Assembly: GCF_020783335.1 (NCBI RefSeq)
Contig: NZ_CP086068.1
Span: 1,054,001-1,118,000 of the forward strand
Length of the DNA stretch: 64,000 nucleotides
From: Mucilaginibacter daejeonensis
GTDB lineage: Bacteria; Bacteroidota; Bacteroidia; Sphingobacteriales; Sphingobacteriaceae
Direction: 5' to 3'
Position numbers and translations under genes: made by a program. The notes beneath the pieces were generated by a model. The model ran no database searches. It had not been told where the DNA came from and was given only the letters and a program-made list of their open reading frames with translations. Positions within the stretch are counted from its first letter, which is position 1; every line of letters starts with the position of its first letter. Positions 33,838-42,810 of this stretch are shown here, one piece after another.

Positions 33838-36099
33838 TCACAGATCGATCACTATCTCATCGTTCACATAGTTGACCGGCTGTACCGACCGGCCGGCATC
33901 AAAGCCATGGAGTGTCACTTCCAAAGTATGGAAGCGAGAGGTAAAGCTACCTTCGGCCGCTGTAAGGATCAATTTGCCTGCTGCGGGATCAAAAGTGATG
34001 GTGCGTACATGCTTTTGGCCTTGTTGGTAGTTGTAAGTGTGGCCGTCGTCTTCATAATACACCAGGTCGGTCATATCATTGCCGCTCCAAACGTGTAAGG
34101 TCAGTACGCCATCGCCGGCGTCCTGGGTGCTTTGTATCACGTTCTGCATCGGTATGATCGCTCCGGCTTTAGCAAACACCGGCATATCGCTCAACGGCGC
34201 ATCTACGGTGTGTTCCTGTCCGCCCGTGTAGCGTTCATCAGAACCAAAGCGGTACCAATCGCCGCAAGGGAGGTATACCTTGGCTGTGGTGACCGTGCTG
34301 ATCACTGGTGCCACCAGCAGCCCCGGACCGAACATGAACTGATCTTGATAGTCTTTGTAGTATATGGCCGCATCATGCGGATGATCGATCGCCAGTGTGC
34401 GGCAAACCGGCATACCGGTAAGAGTGGTCTCGTAAAACAGGGAGTAAAGGTATGGCAATAAGCGATAACGCTGCTCAATGGAGTGGCGGATCAGCTCGAG
34501 GTTTTGTTCACCATACTGCCACGGCTCGCGGTAGTCAGAATCTTTGATGGAATGATTGCGGTACATTGGTGTAAATACGCCTAAGGAGTTCCAGCGCACC
34601 ATCATCTCAGGCGTTGGGTTGCCACTGAAACCGCCGATATCTACACCCACGAAGGCCATCCCGCTTACGCCTAAGCTGTTCACCAGGCGTGCGCCTAATA
34701 ACAGGTGCTCATCGGTAGCGGTGTTATCGCCCGTCCACACGGCCGAGAAACGTTGCGTACCCGTATAGGCCGCCCTGGTAAGTACGAACGGTCGTTTGTT
34801 ACCCAATATCTTGCGGGTGCCATCATAAGTGGCCTTGGCCATCATCATGCCATATACGTTACGTACCTCAGGCATGAATTTGTCTCCAAATTTCACGATC
34901 CAAGGTATGTTCTGATTCCATACGGCAGGCTCATTCATATCGTTCCAAAAGCCTTCTACGCCAGGGTCGGTCAGCGCCGTAAAGGCAGCGCCCCACCATT
35001 CCCGTACATCCTCCCTAAAAAAGTCAGGGAAGTGGCAGCGGCCCGGCCATACCTCACCAATGTAATTTTCGCCGTTAGGATAGGTGGCAAAATAGCCTTT
35101 CTCCACACCTTCATCGTACTGCTGATACCCTTTCTCCACCTTGATACCCGGATCCACGATGGTCACCAGCTTAAAGTTCATTGCTTTCAACTTGTCAATA
35201 AAGGCCTTGGGATCGGCAAAGGTCTCCTGGTTCCAGGTAAAGATCTTGAAACCCTCCATGTAGTCGATGTCGCAATACATCACATCGGCAGGCACGTTAT
35301 GCTCGCGGAACTTGGAAGCCACATCCAACACTTCATTGGCCGACATATAGCTCCAGCGACATTGCTGGTAGCCCAGGCTCCACAGCGGTGGCATTTCCAT
35401 ACGGCCGGTCAGCCAGGTCAGGTCCTCAATGATGCCAGGCACGGTTTGCGCACCAAAAAAGTAATAGTTTAGGTCGCCATCATCGGCTCCCAGCCAAATG
35501 AACTGGTCGTCGCACGAGGCGGCAAAGTCAAAGTAGCTTTTATGAGTATTATCAAGGAAGAGTCCATAAGTAAGGCCGCTGTGGATACCAATGAAGAATG
35601 GAAAGGTCTCGTATAGCGGGTCGGTCTTGGGCGTGTGGTCTGACGCGTCGGTGTTCCAGTTGGTGAATGAGCTGGCCCTGCGGTTAAGGTCGCCCACCTT
35701 TTCGCCCAGGCCAATGAAGCGTTCATCCGGGTTCAGCTCACGGTGATTGATCACGCGGCTATTTTGCCAGCTGGTGCCAAAGCGCTCATCGTCCTTACTC
35801 AGCAACTTGCCGTCAGGCGTGTAAAAGGCAAAGCGCAATGGGTCCTTGCTAATGCGTAAGGTCAGTGCATCTGTGGTCACTATCACTTCGGTGTCGGTCT
35901 CCTGATGTTCGATCTGGCCAAGCGGCTCACGGATCACCGCAAAAGAAGCATCAGCATCCTGCACATTGCGGGTGATGTTGACCCTAATGACAGTAGGGCT
36001 ATATACCGTGATCAGTGCCGTGGCTTCGGCGGTGGTGATCGTTAACCGGCCTGCGGCTTGCTGAACGCTTTGTGTGTTACCTAATATTTTGTAATCCAT
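33838..36099 (-). CDS. GH31 family alpha-glucosidase
   Basis: The 753-residue glycoside hydrolase has the GH31 nucleophile motif WNDMNE (nucleophile D387) and the acid/base D458 in AVWTGDNTATDEHL. An N-terminal beta-sandwich (about 1-225), the (beta/alpha)8 barrel (about 235-570) and C-terminal beta domains follow the family layout. No signal peptide is visible, so it should act in the cytoplasm on imported oligosaccharides; the specificity (alpha-glucosidase or alpha-xylosidase) is uncertain. It is divergent from the GntR gene, whose palindromic operator lies in the shared spacer. Confidence 0.93.
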   Translation of the reverse strand: MDYKILGNTQSVQQAAGRLTITTAEATALITVYSPTVIRVNITRNVQDADASFAVIREPLGQIEHQETDTEVIVTTDALTLRISKDPLRFAFYTPDGKLLSKDDERFGTSWQNSRVINHRELNPDERFIGLGEKVGDLNRRASSFTNWNTDASDHTPKTDPLYETFPFFIGIHSGLTYGLFLDNTHKSYFDFAASCDDQFIWLGADDGDLNYYFFGAQTVPGIIEDLTWLTGRMEMPPLWSLGYQQCRWSYMSANEVLDVASKFREHNVPADVMYCDIDYMEGFKIFTWNQETFADPKAFIDKLKAMNFKLVTIVDPGIKVEKGYQQYDEGVEKGYFATYPNGENYIGEVWPGRCHFPDFFREDVREWWGAAFTALTDPGVEGFWNDMNEPAVWNQNIPWIVKFGDKFMPEVRNVYGMMMAKATYDGTRKILGNKRPFVLTRAAYTGTQRFSAVWTGDNTATDEHLLLGARLVNSLGVSGMAFVGVDIGGFSGNPTPEMMVRWNSLGVFTPMYRNHSIKDSDYREPWQYGEQNLELIRHSIEQRYRLLPYLYSLFYETTLTGMPVCRTLAIDHPHDAAIYYKDYQDQFMFGPGLLVAPVISTVTTAKVYLPCGDWYRFGSDERYTGGQEHTVDAPLSDMPVFAKAGAIIPMQNVIQSTQDAGDGVLTLHVWSGNDMTDLVYYEDDGHTYNYQQGQKHVRTITFDPAAGKLILTAAEGSFTSRFHTLEVTLHGFDAGRSVQPVNYVNDEIVIDL

Positions 36100-36237
36100 T
36101 GGGTGGTATTATGGTTTAGCTAAATGTACGTTAACCGTTCATAAAACCCTCACGGCGAGCCATAGTTTTGATTCGTACGCTACTAATTAACTTACATAGA
36201 TGTCATGCAACGTCAGCAAAATGAAATATCTGAAACA

Positions 36238-36272
36238 AAACATATGATGTTTAGTTAAAACATCATATGTTT
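36238..36272. promoter_or_regulatory. Palindromic operator of the GntR regulator
   Basis: A perfect inverted repeat with 15-bp arms (AAACATATGATGTTT and complement) around a 5-bp AGTTA spacer. The right arm overlaps the -7 box at 36266-36273, so binding would block the regulator's own promoter. It may also affect the divergent GH31 gene. Confidence 0.75.
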
Positions 36273-36273
36273 G
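36266..36273 (+). promoter_or_regulatory. -7 box of the GntR operon
   Basis: TATGTTTG matches TAnnTTTG, 9 bp before the ATG at 36283 and embedded in the palindrome. If the start is the second ATG (36292), the leader is 18 nt. Confidence 0.65.
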
Positions 36274-36282
36274 TATCGTTAA

Positions 36283-36933
36283 ATGTACGCCATGAGACTG
36301 AGTGATCAGATAAGTGATAAGATCCGCGATGATATCAGTACCGGAACCTTTACGCCCGGTACCCTGATGCCGCCGGAACCTGAGTTGATGGAGCGCTACG
36401 GCGTAGGCCGATCTACCATACGCGAAGCGATCAAGGCCCTTTCCATTGCCGGGCTATTGCAGGTACGCCAGGGCAGGGGCACTACCGTGGCGCAACACCG
36501 CCCCGCCGAGACCATCGATAGCAAGCTCCGCCGCGCCGACCTGGACGAGATCAACGCAGCACGCAGTTTCCTTGACCGCGAGATCGTGGCGCTGGCCGTC
36601 AAGAATAGAGATGCGGACCAATTGCAGGCCATGAAGGAGAGTCTCGATAAACGCAAGCAAGCCATACAGCACGAGGACCGTGCGGCTTGCATGGATGCCG
36701 ATATCGCTTTTCATGTGGCTATCGCCAGAGCATCGGGCAATCGCGTGCTGGCAGATCTGTACGAAGGTTTCACCACGATCATCCGCGATTTTTTTTCAAG
36801 AAGGGAGGAACGCGGCATCGGCTTGTTCGCGATCAGCCACCACCTGCACGAGGACCTTTACAATGCCATTAAAGATGGGAAGAGCAAACAAGCCCAGGCA
36901 ACCATGCAAAAGATATTAGATAACAACTATTAA
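36283..36933 (+). CDS. GntR/FadR-subfamily transcriptional regulator
   Basis: The 216-residue regulator has an N-terminal GntR winged helix (about 5-70; YGVGRSTIREAIKALSIAGLLQVRQGRGT) and a C-terminal FCD helical domain (about 85-210) with DIAFHVAIARASGN and a second His-containing helix (ISHHLHEDLYNAI), residues that usually bind a metal and a carboxylate ligand. FCD regulators respond to small organic acids. It heads an operon with a TSUP exporter and a DUF1634 protein, its probable targets, and likely autoregulates through the upstream palindrome. The start may be three codons later (MRLSDQ). Confidence 0.93.
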   Translation: MYAMRLSDQISDKIRDDISTGTFTPGTLMPPEPELMERYGVGRSTIREAIKALSIAGLLQVRQGRGTTVAQHRPAETIDSKLRRADLDEINAARSFLDREIVALAVKNRDADQLQAMKESLDKRKQAIQHEDRAACMDADIAFHVAIARASGNRVLADLYEGFTTIIRDFFSRREERGIGLFAISHHLHEDLYNAIKDGKSKQAQATMQKILDNNY

Positions 36934-36944
36934 CTATCCTATTT

Positions 36945-37778
36945 ATGACCATACTAACATTCAGCCTCATATTGCTCGTGGGCGCTTACGTGGCAGGGTT
37001 GCTGGGCTCGCTCACCGGTTTAGGCGGCGGCGTAGTGATCATCCCCTTACTCACCTTAGTGTTCGGCGTCGACCTGCGCTATGCCATCGGTGCTGCACTG
37101 CTGGCTTCTATCGCTACCTCGTCGGGTTCGGCAAGCGCTTACGTTAAAGAAGGTATTACCAATATCCGGTTGGGGATGTTCCTGGAGATCGCTACTACGA
37201 TCGGCGCCGTGTTGGGCGCATTGATCGCAGTATATACGCCTACCAATACCATTGCCATACTGTTCGGCGCTGTGCTCATGTTCTCGGCTGCTATGACACT
37301 TCGTAAAAAGAACCAGGAGGTGCTTACCGAGGGTAGCAATCTTTCGTATTTGCTGAAATTGAACAGTACTTATCCCACAAAAGATGGCGAGGTAGCCTAC
37401 AAGCTTACCAATGTGGGCGCAGGGTTCTCGATGATGACCGTAGCGGGAGTGCTCTCGGGCCTGTTGGGTATCGGCTCGGGAGCATTGAAGGTATTGGCAA
37501 TGGATACAGCCATGCGCATACCTTTCAAAGTGAGTACCACTACCAGCAACTTTATGATCGGTGTTACCGCTGCGGCCAGTGCCGTTGTGTATCTGCAACG
37601 CGGATACATGGACCCCGGTCTGGCTTTTCCGGTAATACTGGGGGTATTGGGCGGCTCGTTCACCGGATCCAAGCTCCTGATGCGGATGAACCCGCAGACC
37701 CTCCGCTATATATTTTGCATCGCCATCACCTTTGTGGCCTTACAAATGATGTACAACGGCATTCAACACAAATTTTAA
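36945..37778 (+). CDS. TSUP (TauE/SafE) family membrane exporter
   Basis: This 277-residue inner-membrane protein has about eight helices in two halves, each with a Gly-rich opening: GLLGSLTGLGGGVVIIPLL and AGVLSGLLGIGSGALKVLA. That double motif identifies the TSUP family, which moves sulfite, sulfoacetate or other organic sulfonates and related anions. It lies 11 bp after the GntR gene and 12 bp before the DUF1634 gene, so the three form one operon. The ligand of the regulator is probably related to the exported anion. Confidence 0.92.
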   Translation: MTILTFSLILLVGAYVAGLLGSLTGLGGGVVIIPLLTLVFGVDLRYAIGAALLASIATSSGSASAYVKEGITNIRLGMFLEIATTIGAVLGALIAVYTPTNTIAILFGAVLMFSAAMTLRKKNQEVLTEGSNLSYLLKLNSTYPTKDGEVAYKLTNVGAGFSMMTVAGVLSGLLGIGSGALKVLAMDTAMRIPFKVSTTTSNFMIGVTAAASAVVYLQRGYMDPGLAFPVILGVLGGSFTGSKLLMRMNPQTLRYIFCIAITFVALQMMYNGIQHKF

Positions 37779-37790
37779 CGCACCATCACC

Positions 37791-38189
37791 ATGAAAAAGA
37801 ACGAAAGTATATTAGTGAATGATAACGACGTAGAACAACTGGTAGGACAACTGCTCCGTTATGGCGTGGTCACCGCAAGCTTGGTGGCTTTGGTCGGCGG
37901 TGCGCTGTACCTAAAAACTCACGGCAGCAACGTAATGCCCGACTACAGCCAATTTGCGGGTGAGGGTGCCGGATACACCACGTTCAACGGCATATTCAAA
38001 GGCGCCGCAGCATTTGATCCAGCCGAAGTGGTGCAATTGGGTGTACTCATCCTAATCGCTACCCCTATACTACGGATCGTGCTTTCGCTATTTGCCTTTG
38101 CTTTGGAAAAGGACAAGCTCTACATATTCATCACCCTGATCGTACTGGGTGTTATGATGACGAGCATATTTGGCGGGTTGAAGGTTTAA
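37791..38189 (+). CDS. DUF1634 membrane protein
   Basis: This 132-residue protein has three hydrophobic helices (about 22-42, 80-102, 108-128). The pattern DNDVEQLVGQLLRYGVVTASLVALVGGALYL split across its first helix and PILRIVLSLFAFALEKDKLYIFITLIVL matches DUF1634, a family regularly found next to TSUP exporters. It is probably an accessory subunit of the exporter; this is inferred from gene order. The operon ends in a terminator directly downstream. Confidence 0.88.
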   Translation: MKKNESILVNDNDVEQLVGQLLRYGVVTASLVALVGGALYLKTHGSNVMPDYSQFAGEGAGYTTFNGIFKGAAAFDPAEVVQLGVLILIATPILRIVLSLFAFALEKDKLYIFITLIVLGVMMTSIFGGLKV

Positions 38190-38194
38190 AACAA

Positions 38195-38221
38195 AAGAGG
38201 CTGCCTTTTGGGCAGCCTCTT
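38195..38221 (+). terminator. Terminator of the GntR operon
   Basis: A perfect 11-bp stem (AAGAGGCTGCC and complement) with a TTTTG loop, just after the DUF1634 stop; it may also serve the convergent nucleotidyltransferase. Confidence 0.88.
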
Positions 38222-38244
38222 TATATATCGTTTCAGTACAACAA

Positions 38245-39141
38245 CTATTCCCAAAGTTTCTCTGGGTAGGTGCCGTTGGCCACCAGTTCGCTGATGCTGG
38301 CTTGTACGATCGGTTTGTCTTCTTTGTAAGTTACGCCGAACCATTTGTTGCCGGTAGGGATCACCTTGAAAGAGGCTTGTCCTGTTTTGATCAGTTCGTC
38401 GGCTACCAATGGGATGAAGAACTCTGCTTTTGGATTGTTCTCGTTGGCGTCAACGAATTTTTTGAACATCGGCTCGCTTTGTTTGAACACGGCTGGAGTG
38501 AAACCCCAGAAGTTCATTGATACGCGGGTATCGTTAGCTAACTGGTGCTCGCCTGATGCATCTTTATAATACACGTCACCATCTTTAAAGTAAACGTCGG
38601 TACGCTCGTTGATCTCGACCATTTTGCCGTCCTCAACTTTACATACACCACGTGATACTGAACCGTGATCGCTCAGGGTACGGTCGATCTGGTAACCCAT
38701 TAATGAGTAGTTGGTATCGCTAACCTCGGTGGTCAGGAATTGCGCCATTTTCTCGAAAGCCTCATAACCATAAAAGTCATCAGCGTTGATCACGCAAAAT
38801 GGCTCATTTACCTGGTTGCGGGCAGCTAATACTGCATGTGCAGTGCCCCAAGGCTTAGCACGCTCAACCGTTTTATCGATACCGTATTGGGTAAGGTCAT
38901 AGTTCTGAAATACGTAATCGGTTTCGATACGTCCGGCCAGTTTAGGCTCAAATATAGCTTTGAAAGGCTCCTGGAACTCCTCGCGGATGATAAAGCTAAC
39001 CTTGCCAAAGCCGGCTTTGATCGCGTCATATATCGAATAGTCGATGATGGTCTCGCCGTTAGGGCCAAAGCCATCCACCTGTTTCATGCTTCCATAACGG
39101 CTGGCCATACCGGCGGCCAATATCAGTAATGTTGGTTTCAT
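38245..39141 (-). CDS. Nucleotidyltransferase (sugar-phosphate NTP transferase fold)
   Basis: The 298-residue protein begins with the NTP-transferase motif LLILAAGMASRYGSMKQ (5-21), where the Gly-rich loop and the Arg/Lys bind NTP, followed by GETIIDYSIYDA and the metal-binding CVINADDFYG. This is the GlmU/RmlA-type fold without a hexapeptide acyltransferase domain. The sugar is unknown. It is monocistronic between convergent and same-strand neighbours with no polysaccharide genes nearby. Confidence 0.87.
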   Translation of the reverse strand: MKPTLLILAAGMASRYGSMKQVDGFGPNGETIIDYSIYDAIKAGFGKVSFIIREEFQEPFKAIFEPKLAGRIETDYVFQNYDLTQYGIDKTVERAKPWGTAHAVLAARNQVNEPFCVINADDFYGYEAFEKMAQFLTTEVSDTNYSLMGYQIDRTLSDHGSVSRGVCKVEDGKMVEINERTDVYFKDGDVYYKDASGEHQLANDTRVSMNFWGFTPAVFKQSEPMFKKFVDANENNPKAEFFIPLVADELIKTGQASFKVIPTGNKWFGVTYKEDKPIVQASISELVANGTYPEKLWE

Positions 39142-39222
39142 AATGCAGTAAAAATACTTAAATAAGAGCAGTAAGCCTTATATACGTGTCGTTAAGTGAT
39201 TAGTTTGGTGTAATATTAATAA

Positions 39223-40338
39223 TTATTTAATATATCTAAAGTCTTGTCCGGGTTTGATATTAAGCAACGTTTCATAGATCAGTCGGATCACGTTGTCCAC
39301 ATCTTCCTTATGGATCATCTCTACCGTGGTGTGCATGTAGCGCAACGGTAACGAGATCAGTGCCGAAGGAACGCCATCGTTAGAATACGCAAAGGCATCA
39401 GTATCGGTGCCGGTAGAGCGAGAAGAAGCCTGGCGCTGGAACGGTATGGATGCTTTTTGAGCCGATTCGATCAGCAACTTGTTCAGGTTGTTCTGCACGG
39501 CAGGAGCGTATGACACTACCGGACCACGGCCACAAGCCAGATCGCCTTGGGTGATCTTATTGATCATAGGCGTTTGGGTATCATGCGTAACGTCAGTAAT
39601 GATAGCCACATGAGGTTTGATCTTGTGGGCGATCATCTCAGCACCGCGCAGGCCTATCTCTTCCTGTACGGCGTTAACGATGTACAGGCCGAATGGCAGT
39701 TTTACATTATTCTCTTTCAACAAACGAGCGACCTCAGCGATCATGAAGCCACCGGCACGGTTGTCCAGCGCACGACCTACATAGTAGCGGTTATTTAATA
39801 CGGTGAACTCATCTTCATAAGTGATCACACAGCCTACGTGGATGCCCATGGCCTCCACTTCATCCTTACTGGTGCAGCCGCAATCTAAAAAGATGTTCTT
39901 TAAGGTAGGAGATTCTTCCTTTTCTCCGCCTGACCGGGTGTGAATGGCAGGCCAGCCAAATACGGCTTTAACCACACCTTTATCGGTATGAATATTCACC
40001 CGTTTTGATGGAGCGATCTGGTGGTCGGATCCACCGTTACGGATCACATAGATCAAACCATCATTGGTAATGTAATTCACGAACCACGAGATCTCGTCGG
40101 CGTGGGCCTCGATCACCACTTTGTACTCGGCTTTTGGGTTGATAATGCCCACCGCGGTACCGTAGTTATCTACATAATGCGTGTCGATGTAAGGGCGCAG
40201 GTAGTCGAGCCAAAGCTTTTGACCTTCCCACTCAAAACCGGTGGGAGAGGGGTTGTTGATATATTTTTCGAAGAAGGATAACGACTCTTCGGTCACCACG
40301 CTGATGTGCTGTGGTTTTTCGTCGGTGTTTTCGGCCAT
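39223..40338 (-). CDS. M42 family metallopeptidase
   Basis: This 371-residue cytosolic aminopeptidase-like protein has the expected two-metal ligands: H in VIEAHADEISWFV, the bridging Asp in GRALDNRAGGFM, the Glu pair in NAVQEEIGLRG, and Asp in IITDVTHD, ending with LRYMHTTVEMIHKEDV. The M42 family forms large tetrahedral aminopeptidases that trim peptides; some members are misannotated as glucanases. It stands alone. Confidence 0.92.
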   Translation of the reverse strand: MAENTDEKPQHISVVTEESLSFFEKYINNPSPTGFEWEGQKLWLDYLRPYIDTHYVDNYGTAVGIINPKAEYKVVIEAHADEISWFVNYITNDGLIYVIRNGGSDHQIAPSKRVNIHTDKGVVKAVFGWPAIHTRSGGEKEESPTLKNIFLDCGCTSKDEVEAMGIHVGCVITYEDEFTVLNNRYYVGRALDNRAGGFMIAEVARLLKENNVKLPFGLYIVNAVQEEIGLRGAEMIAHKIKPHVAIITDVTHDTQTPMINKITQGDLACGRGPVVSYAPAVQNNLNKLLIESAQKASIPFQRQASSRSTGTDTDAFAYSNDGVPSALISLPLRYMHTTVEMIHKEDVDNVIRLIYETLLNIKPGQDFRYIK

Positions 40339-40524
40339 GTTTATGGTATATGTAAAGGCAAATATAGAAAAAGATGTCCCCCGCCCAAATCTTATGGCAG
40401 TGTGTCACCGAATGGTCGCGTTCAGTTGCGGTATGATGGAGTCAAAGTTCTTACAGAGTTAATATCAAGTTCACAGCAGCGCGGTTACTTTGCCCTGAGT
40501 AAAATTTCAGGAGTTAATAGTTTC

Positions 40525-40557
40525 AAAGACCGGACGGTGCAAGGCCATCCGGTCTTT
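40525..40557 (-). terminator. Hairpin after the second acetyltransferase
   Basis: Arms AAAGACCGGA and TCCGGTCTTT are perfectly complementary over 10 bp with a 13-nt partly paired loop, directly beyond the acetyltransferase stop. The T-run is on the plus strand, so it might instead end a plus-strand transcript, but no gene is seen there. Confidence 0.6.
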
Positions 40558-40559
40558 TT

Positions 40560-40979
40560 TTATGGTATCGGTCGTTCCAGTATCTCGTAGTCGAAACCAT
40601 TTTTGGAGAAGAACCGGCCGGTATGAGCAAACCCGGCTTTAAGGTAGAAACCCGTAGCACTCAGCCGGGCATTGCACCACAGGGTGTGCCCGCCGCCTGT
40701 AACGGCAAAGTTGATCAGGTGCTTCAGCATCATATCTCCCACCTTTTGCCCCTGCATATCAGCCCTTACCGCGAATTTGCGGAATTGAAAACTATCTCCA
40801 TCCTGAAACAGTGATACCACGCCAATAAGCTGGTCATGGTAAAAAGCACCAAAGTGCCACCCGTCCAGATCTTCCTCCATTTGCATGGCCGACAGGTGCT
40901 CAGTAGGGTACAGGACATCGCGGCGTAGCTGCCAGGTAAGTTGGGGGCGTATCTGCTCTATGGAGACGTCGTTCAGCAT
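40560..40979 (-). CDS. GNAT family N-acetyltransferase
   Basis: This 139-residue acetyltransferase carries motif A as FAVRADMQGQKVGDMML (Q-x2-V-G in place of the usual Q/R-x2-G-x-G/A) and motif B as LWCNARLSATGFYLKAGF. The acceptor is unknown. It resembles the acetyltransferase at 4080-4514 in length and in the WCNAR and FY..(A/T)GF segments. It is divergent from the small membrane protein gene. Confidence 0.88.
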   Translation of the reverse strand: MLNDVSIEQIRPQLTWQLRRDVLYPTEHLSAMQMEEDLDGWHFGAFYHDQLIGVVSLFQDGDSFQFRKFAVRADMQGQKVGDMMLKHLINFAVTGGGHTLWCNARLSATGFYLKAGFAHTGRFFSKNGFDYEILERPIP

Positions 40980-41053
40980 TAAAGTGATGTTAAAGAAAAG
41001 TAAAGCTTTGTAATTATACTAAATTGCCATCATCGTAGTTCAATAAAAAACGG

Positions 41054-41061
41054 TATTTTTG
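41054..41061 (+). promoter_or_regulatory. -7 box directly before the 41067 gene
   Basis: TATTTTTG matches TAnnTTTG and ends 5 nt before the ATG, leaving almost no leader. Together with the DMT gene this is the second near-leaderless arrangement in the window. Confidence 0.55.
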
Positions 41062-41066
41062 TATAG

Positions 41067-41414
41067 ATGAAACTACGGACCTACAAACTATTGGTATGCC
41101 TGCTGTTCATGATGATCTTTGTTGCAAAGATGATCATTTCAGTAGCGCCCGTGTTTCTATCGCTCAATAACAAAACGGTAGCTGCGGTGATCATGCAGTT
41201 GGAGAACGAGAACAAGAACGATAAGGATGACCTTGAAAAAGAGGCCGCCAAAGAGAAAAAGTTCTTCGACGAGGATATCCAGCACATCTACGAGCCCGTT
41301 CTGGTATTGATATCCATCGATAATAAGCTACATATTCAGTTTGGGCATGGCATCTATCAGCCAGGTTATCACTCTACAGTGCCCACCCCTCCTCCCGACG
41401 TTGTGCTGGCGTAA
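41067..41414 (+). CDS. Small membrane-anchored protein, unknown function
   Basis: The 115-residue protein has one N-terminal hydrophobic segment (about 7-33, LLVCLLFMMIFVAKMIISVAPVFLSL), a highly charged Asn/Lys/Asp/Glu region (44-70, ENENKNDKDDLEKEAAKEKKFF), and a C-terminal part with several His and a Pro-rich end (IQFGHGIYQPGYHSTVPTPP and so on). I do not recognise a named family. Similar small proteins with a His/Pro-rich C-terminus occur in Bacteroidota next to efflux genes, as I recall; here the next gene is an export operon 390 bp downstream. Confidence 0.75.
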   Translation: MKLRTYKLLVCLLFMMIFVAKMIISVAPVFLSLNNKTVAAVIMQLENENKNDKDDLEKEAAKEKKFFDEDIQHIYEPVLVLISIDNKLHIQFGHGIYQPGYHSTVPTPPPDVVLA

Positions 41415-41805
41415 GCCGTTCCCGGTCATTTAGTATGTCCATTTAGGTACAGGTGCATCTCGCGCTTTATGCTAAAGTATGCCATATTACTTTGCTCGTC
41501 ATACCTACAAAACATAGTATGCCCTGTTAGCTTTGACCAAGACAAAGGCCTTTATGAGGCTTGAAGCTTAGTTTATGGCATACGTATGAGACTTGCTCAT
41601 TGGTGCTTATTGGCAACATATTATTGACCGACACAACTAACGGCTATATGGCTTCCCGGCCTGTCCTGCGTACTCAATTATCCTTAACGGTATAGTGTAT
41701 CGGGTATTTATAAAAATATTATCATCCCCGCAAACAATTATAATAACATCAATGTCCATAAGCTTTGGAAAACACACCCGAAGTAATTTGAACAAGCGAT
41801 AGACA
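41415..41805. other. 391-bp intergenic region with GTATGCC repeats
   Basis: AGTATGCC occurs at 41476 and 41516, exactly 40 bp apart, each followed by a similar TTA(G)CTTTG string, and TATGGCATAC (41574-41583) is a perfect 10-bp inverted copy of 41477-41486. No gene is visible. The region should contain the promoter of the export operon; no exact TAnnTTTG box was found. Confidence 0.55.
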
Positions 41806-42810
41806 ATGAAAAAAGAACATCATAAAGGGGTGCTCACGCCATGGCAACGCCTGGTGCGCATACTGCGCTACGAGAGCTCCACTATCAACTATATATTTAT
41901 TTACGCGATCTTTATTGGCCTTATTGGCCTCACCCTGCCGCTGGGTACCACCGCGGTGTTCAACCTTTTATCTAACGGAGCCATGTACAGCTCCACTTAC
42001 GTGCTCATAGGTGTGATCCTGATGGGTATAGTGGTGGGTGGTTTGTTGCTCATTGGGCAACTCTCATTAGTGGAGGTGATCGAACAAAAGATATTCGCCA
42101 AAATGGCCATCGAGTTCGCCTATCGCTTACCTCGCATTAAAAGAGAGGCTATGGAAGGAGAAAATCCTGCCGAGCTGCTCAATCGTTTCTTTGATATATT
42201 GACCATTCAAAAAGGACTGACCAAACTACTGGTAGACATTGTTGCCGCAGCGGTACAGATCTTTTTCAGTGCCATTTTGCTGTCGTTCTATCATCCATTC
42301 TTTATCGCTTTCGGTATACTAGTGATCTTGGCCGTGGTGATCATCCTAGCGCTGTATTTCAGGTCAGGTGTCGAGACCAGTATCGAAGAATCAGAATACA
42401 AGTATGAACTGGTGGCATACCTGGAAGAGGTGGCTTATGATCTTGAAGCATACCGTTCATCAAGCGCTAAACGCGATGAAGTGATCGAAAATACTGATGA
42501 GATCACTTCACGCTACCTGCATGCCCGTAATGATCACTTCTCTATCCTGAAGCGCTTTTTTGCAAGTGCTGTGGCCATCCGTACACTTTTGATGGGCGGC
42601 TTATTGTTATTAGGATCTTACTTTGTGGTCACCCGTCAAATGTCATTCGGTCAGTTCGTGGCTGCCGAGGTGATCATCGTGCAGATCAGCTATGCTATCG
42701 AAAAGCTGATGACCAATATGAATACCGTGTTCGATATGGTGACCGGCGCCGAGAAACTGGCCGTGGTGACCGATCTGGAACTGGAGGAAGGAGCTATAGA
42801 TCATGAATAA
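41806..42810 (+). CDS. ABC exporter transmembrane domain protein lacking an ATPase domain
   Basis: The 334-residue protein is a type I ABC-exporter membrane domain with about six helices (helix 1 at about 28-50; final pair about 262-302). It shows the usual TMD landmarks, such as LNRFFDILTIQKGLTKLLVDI and QMSFGQFVAAEVIIVQISYAIEKLMTNMNTVFDMVTGAEKL split over several helices. It ends with LELEEGAIDHE, exactly where the nucleotide-binding domain should begin; there is no Walker A, signature or Walker B sequence here or in the next genes. The stop overlaps the HlyD start by 8 bp, so this is the native end and not a frameshift. It must use an ATPase in trans or do something other than ATP-driven export. 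Confidence 0.88.
   Translation: MKKEHHKGVLTPWQRLVRILRYESSTINYIFIYAIFIGLIGLTLPLGTTAVFNLLSNGAMYSSTYVLIGVILMGIVVGGLLLIGQLSLVEVIEQKIFAKMAIEFAYRLPRIKREAMEGENPAELLNRFFDILTIQKGLTKLLVDIVAAAVQIFFSAILLSFYHPFFIAFGILVILAVVIILALYFRSGVETSIEESEYKYELVAYLEEVAYDLEAYRSSSAKRDEVIENTDEITSRYLHARNDHFSILKRFFASAVAIRTLLMGGLLLLGSYFVVTRQMSFGQFVAAEVIIVQISYAIEKLMTNMNTVFDMVTGAEKLAVVTDLELEEGAIDHE

Noticed and set aside
35469..35726. Minus-strand frame inside the GH31 gene, one of many long shadow frames in the GC-richer genes
   Set aside because: It lies wholly inside a well-supported gene in another frame and has no motif of its own.
40306..40590. 94-residue plus-strand frame between the M42 peptidase and the acetyltransferase
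   Set aside because: It crosses a hairpin and the acetyltransferase gene end on the other strand and shows no domain; no promoter is visible.
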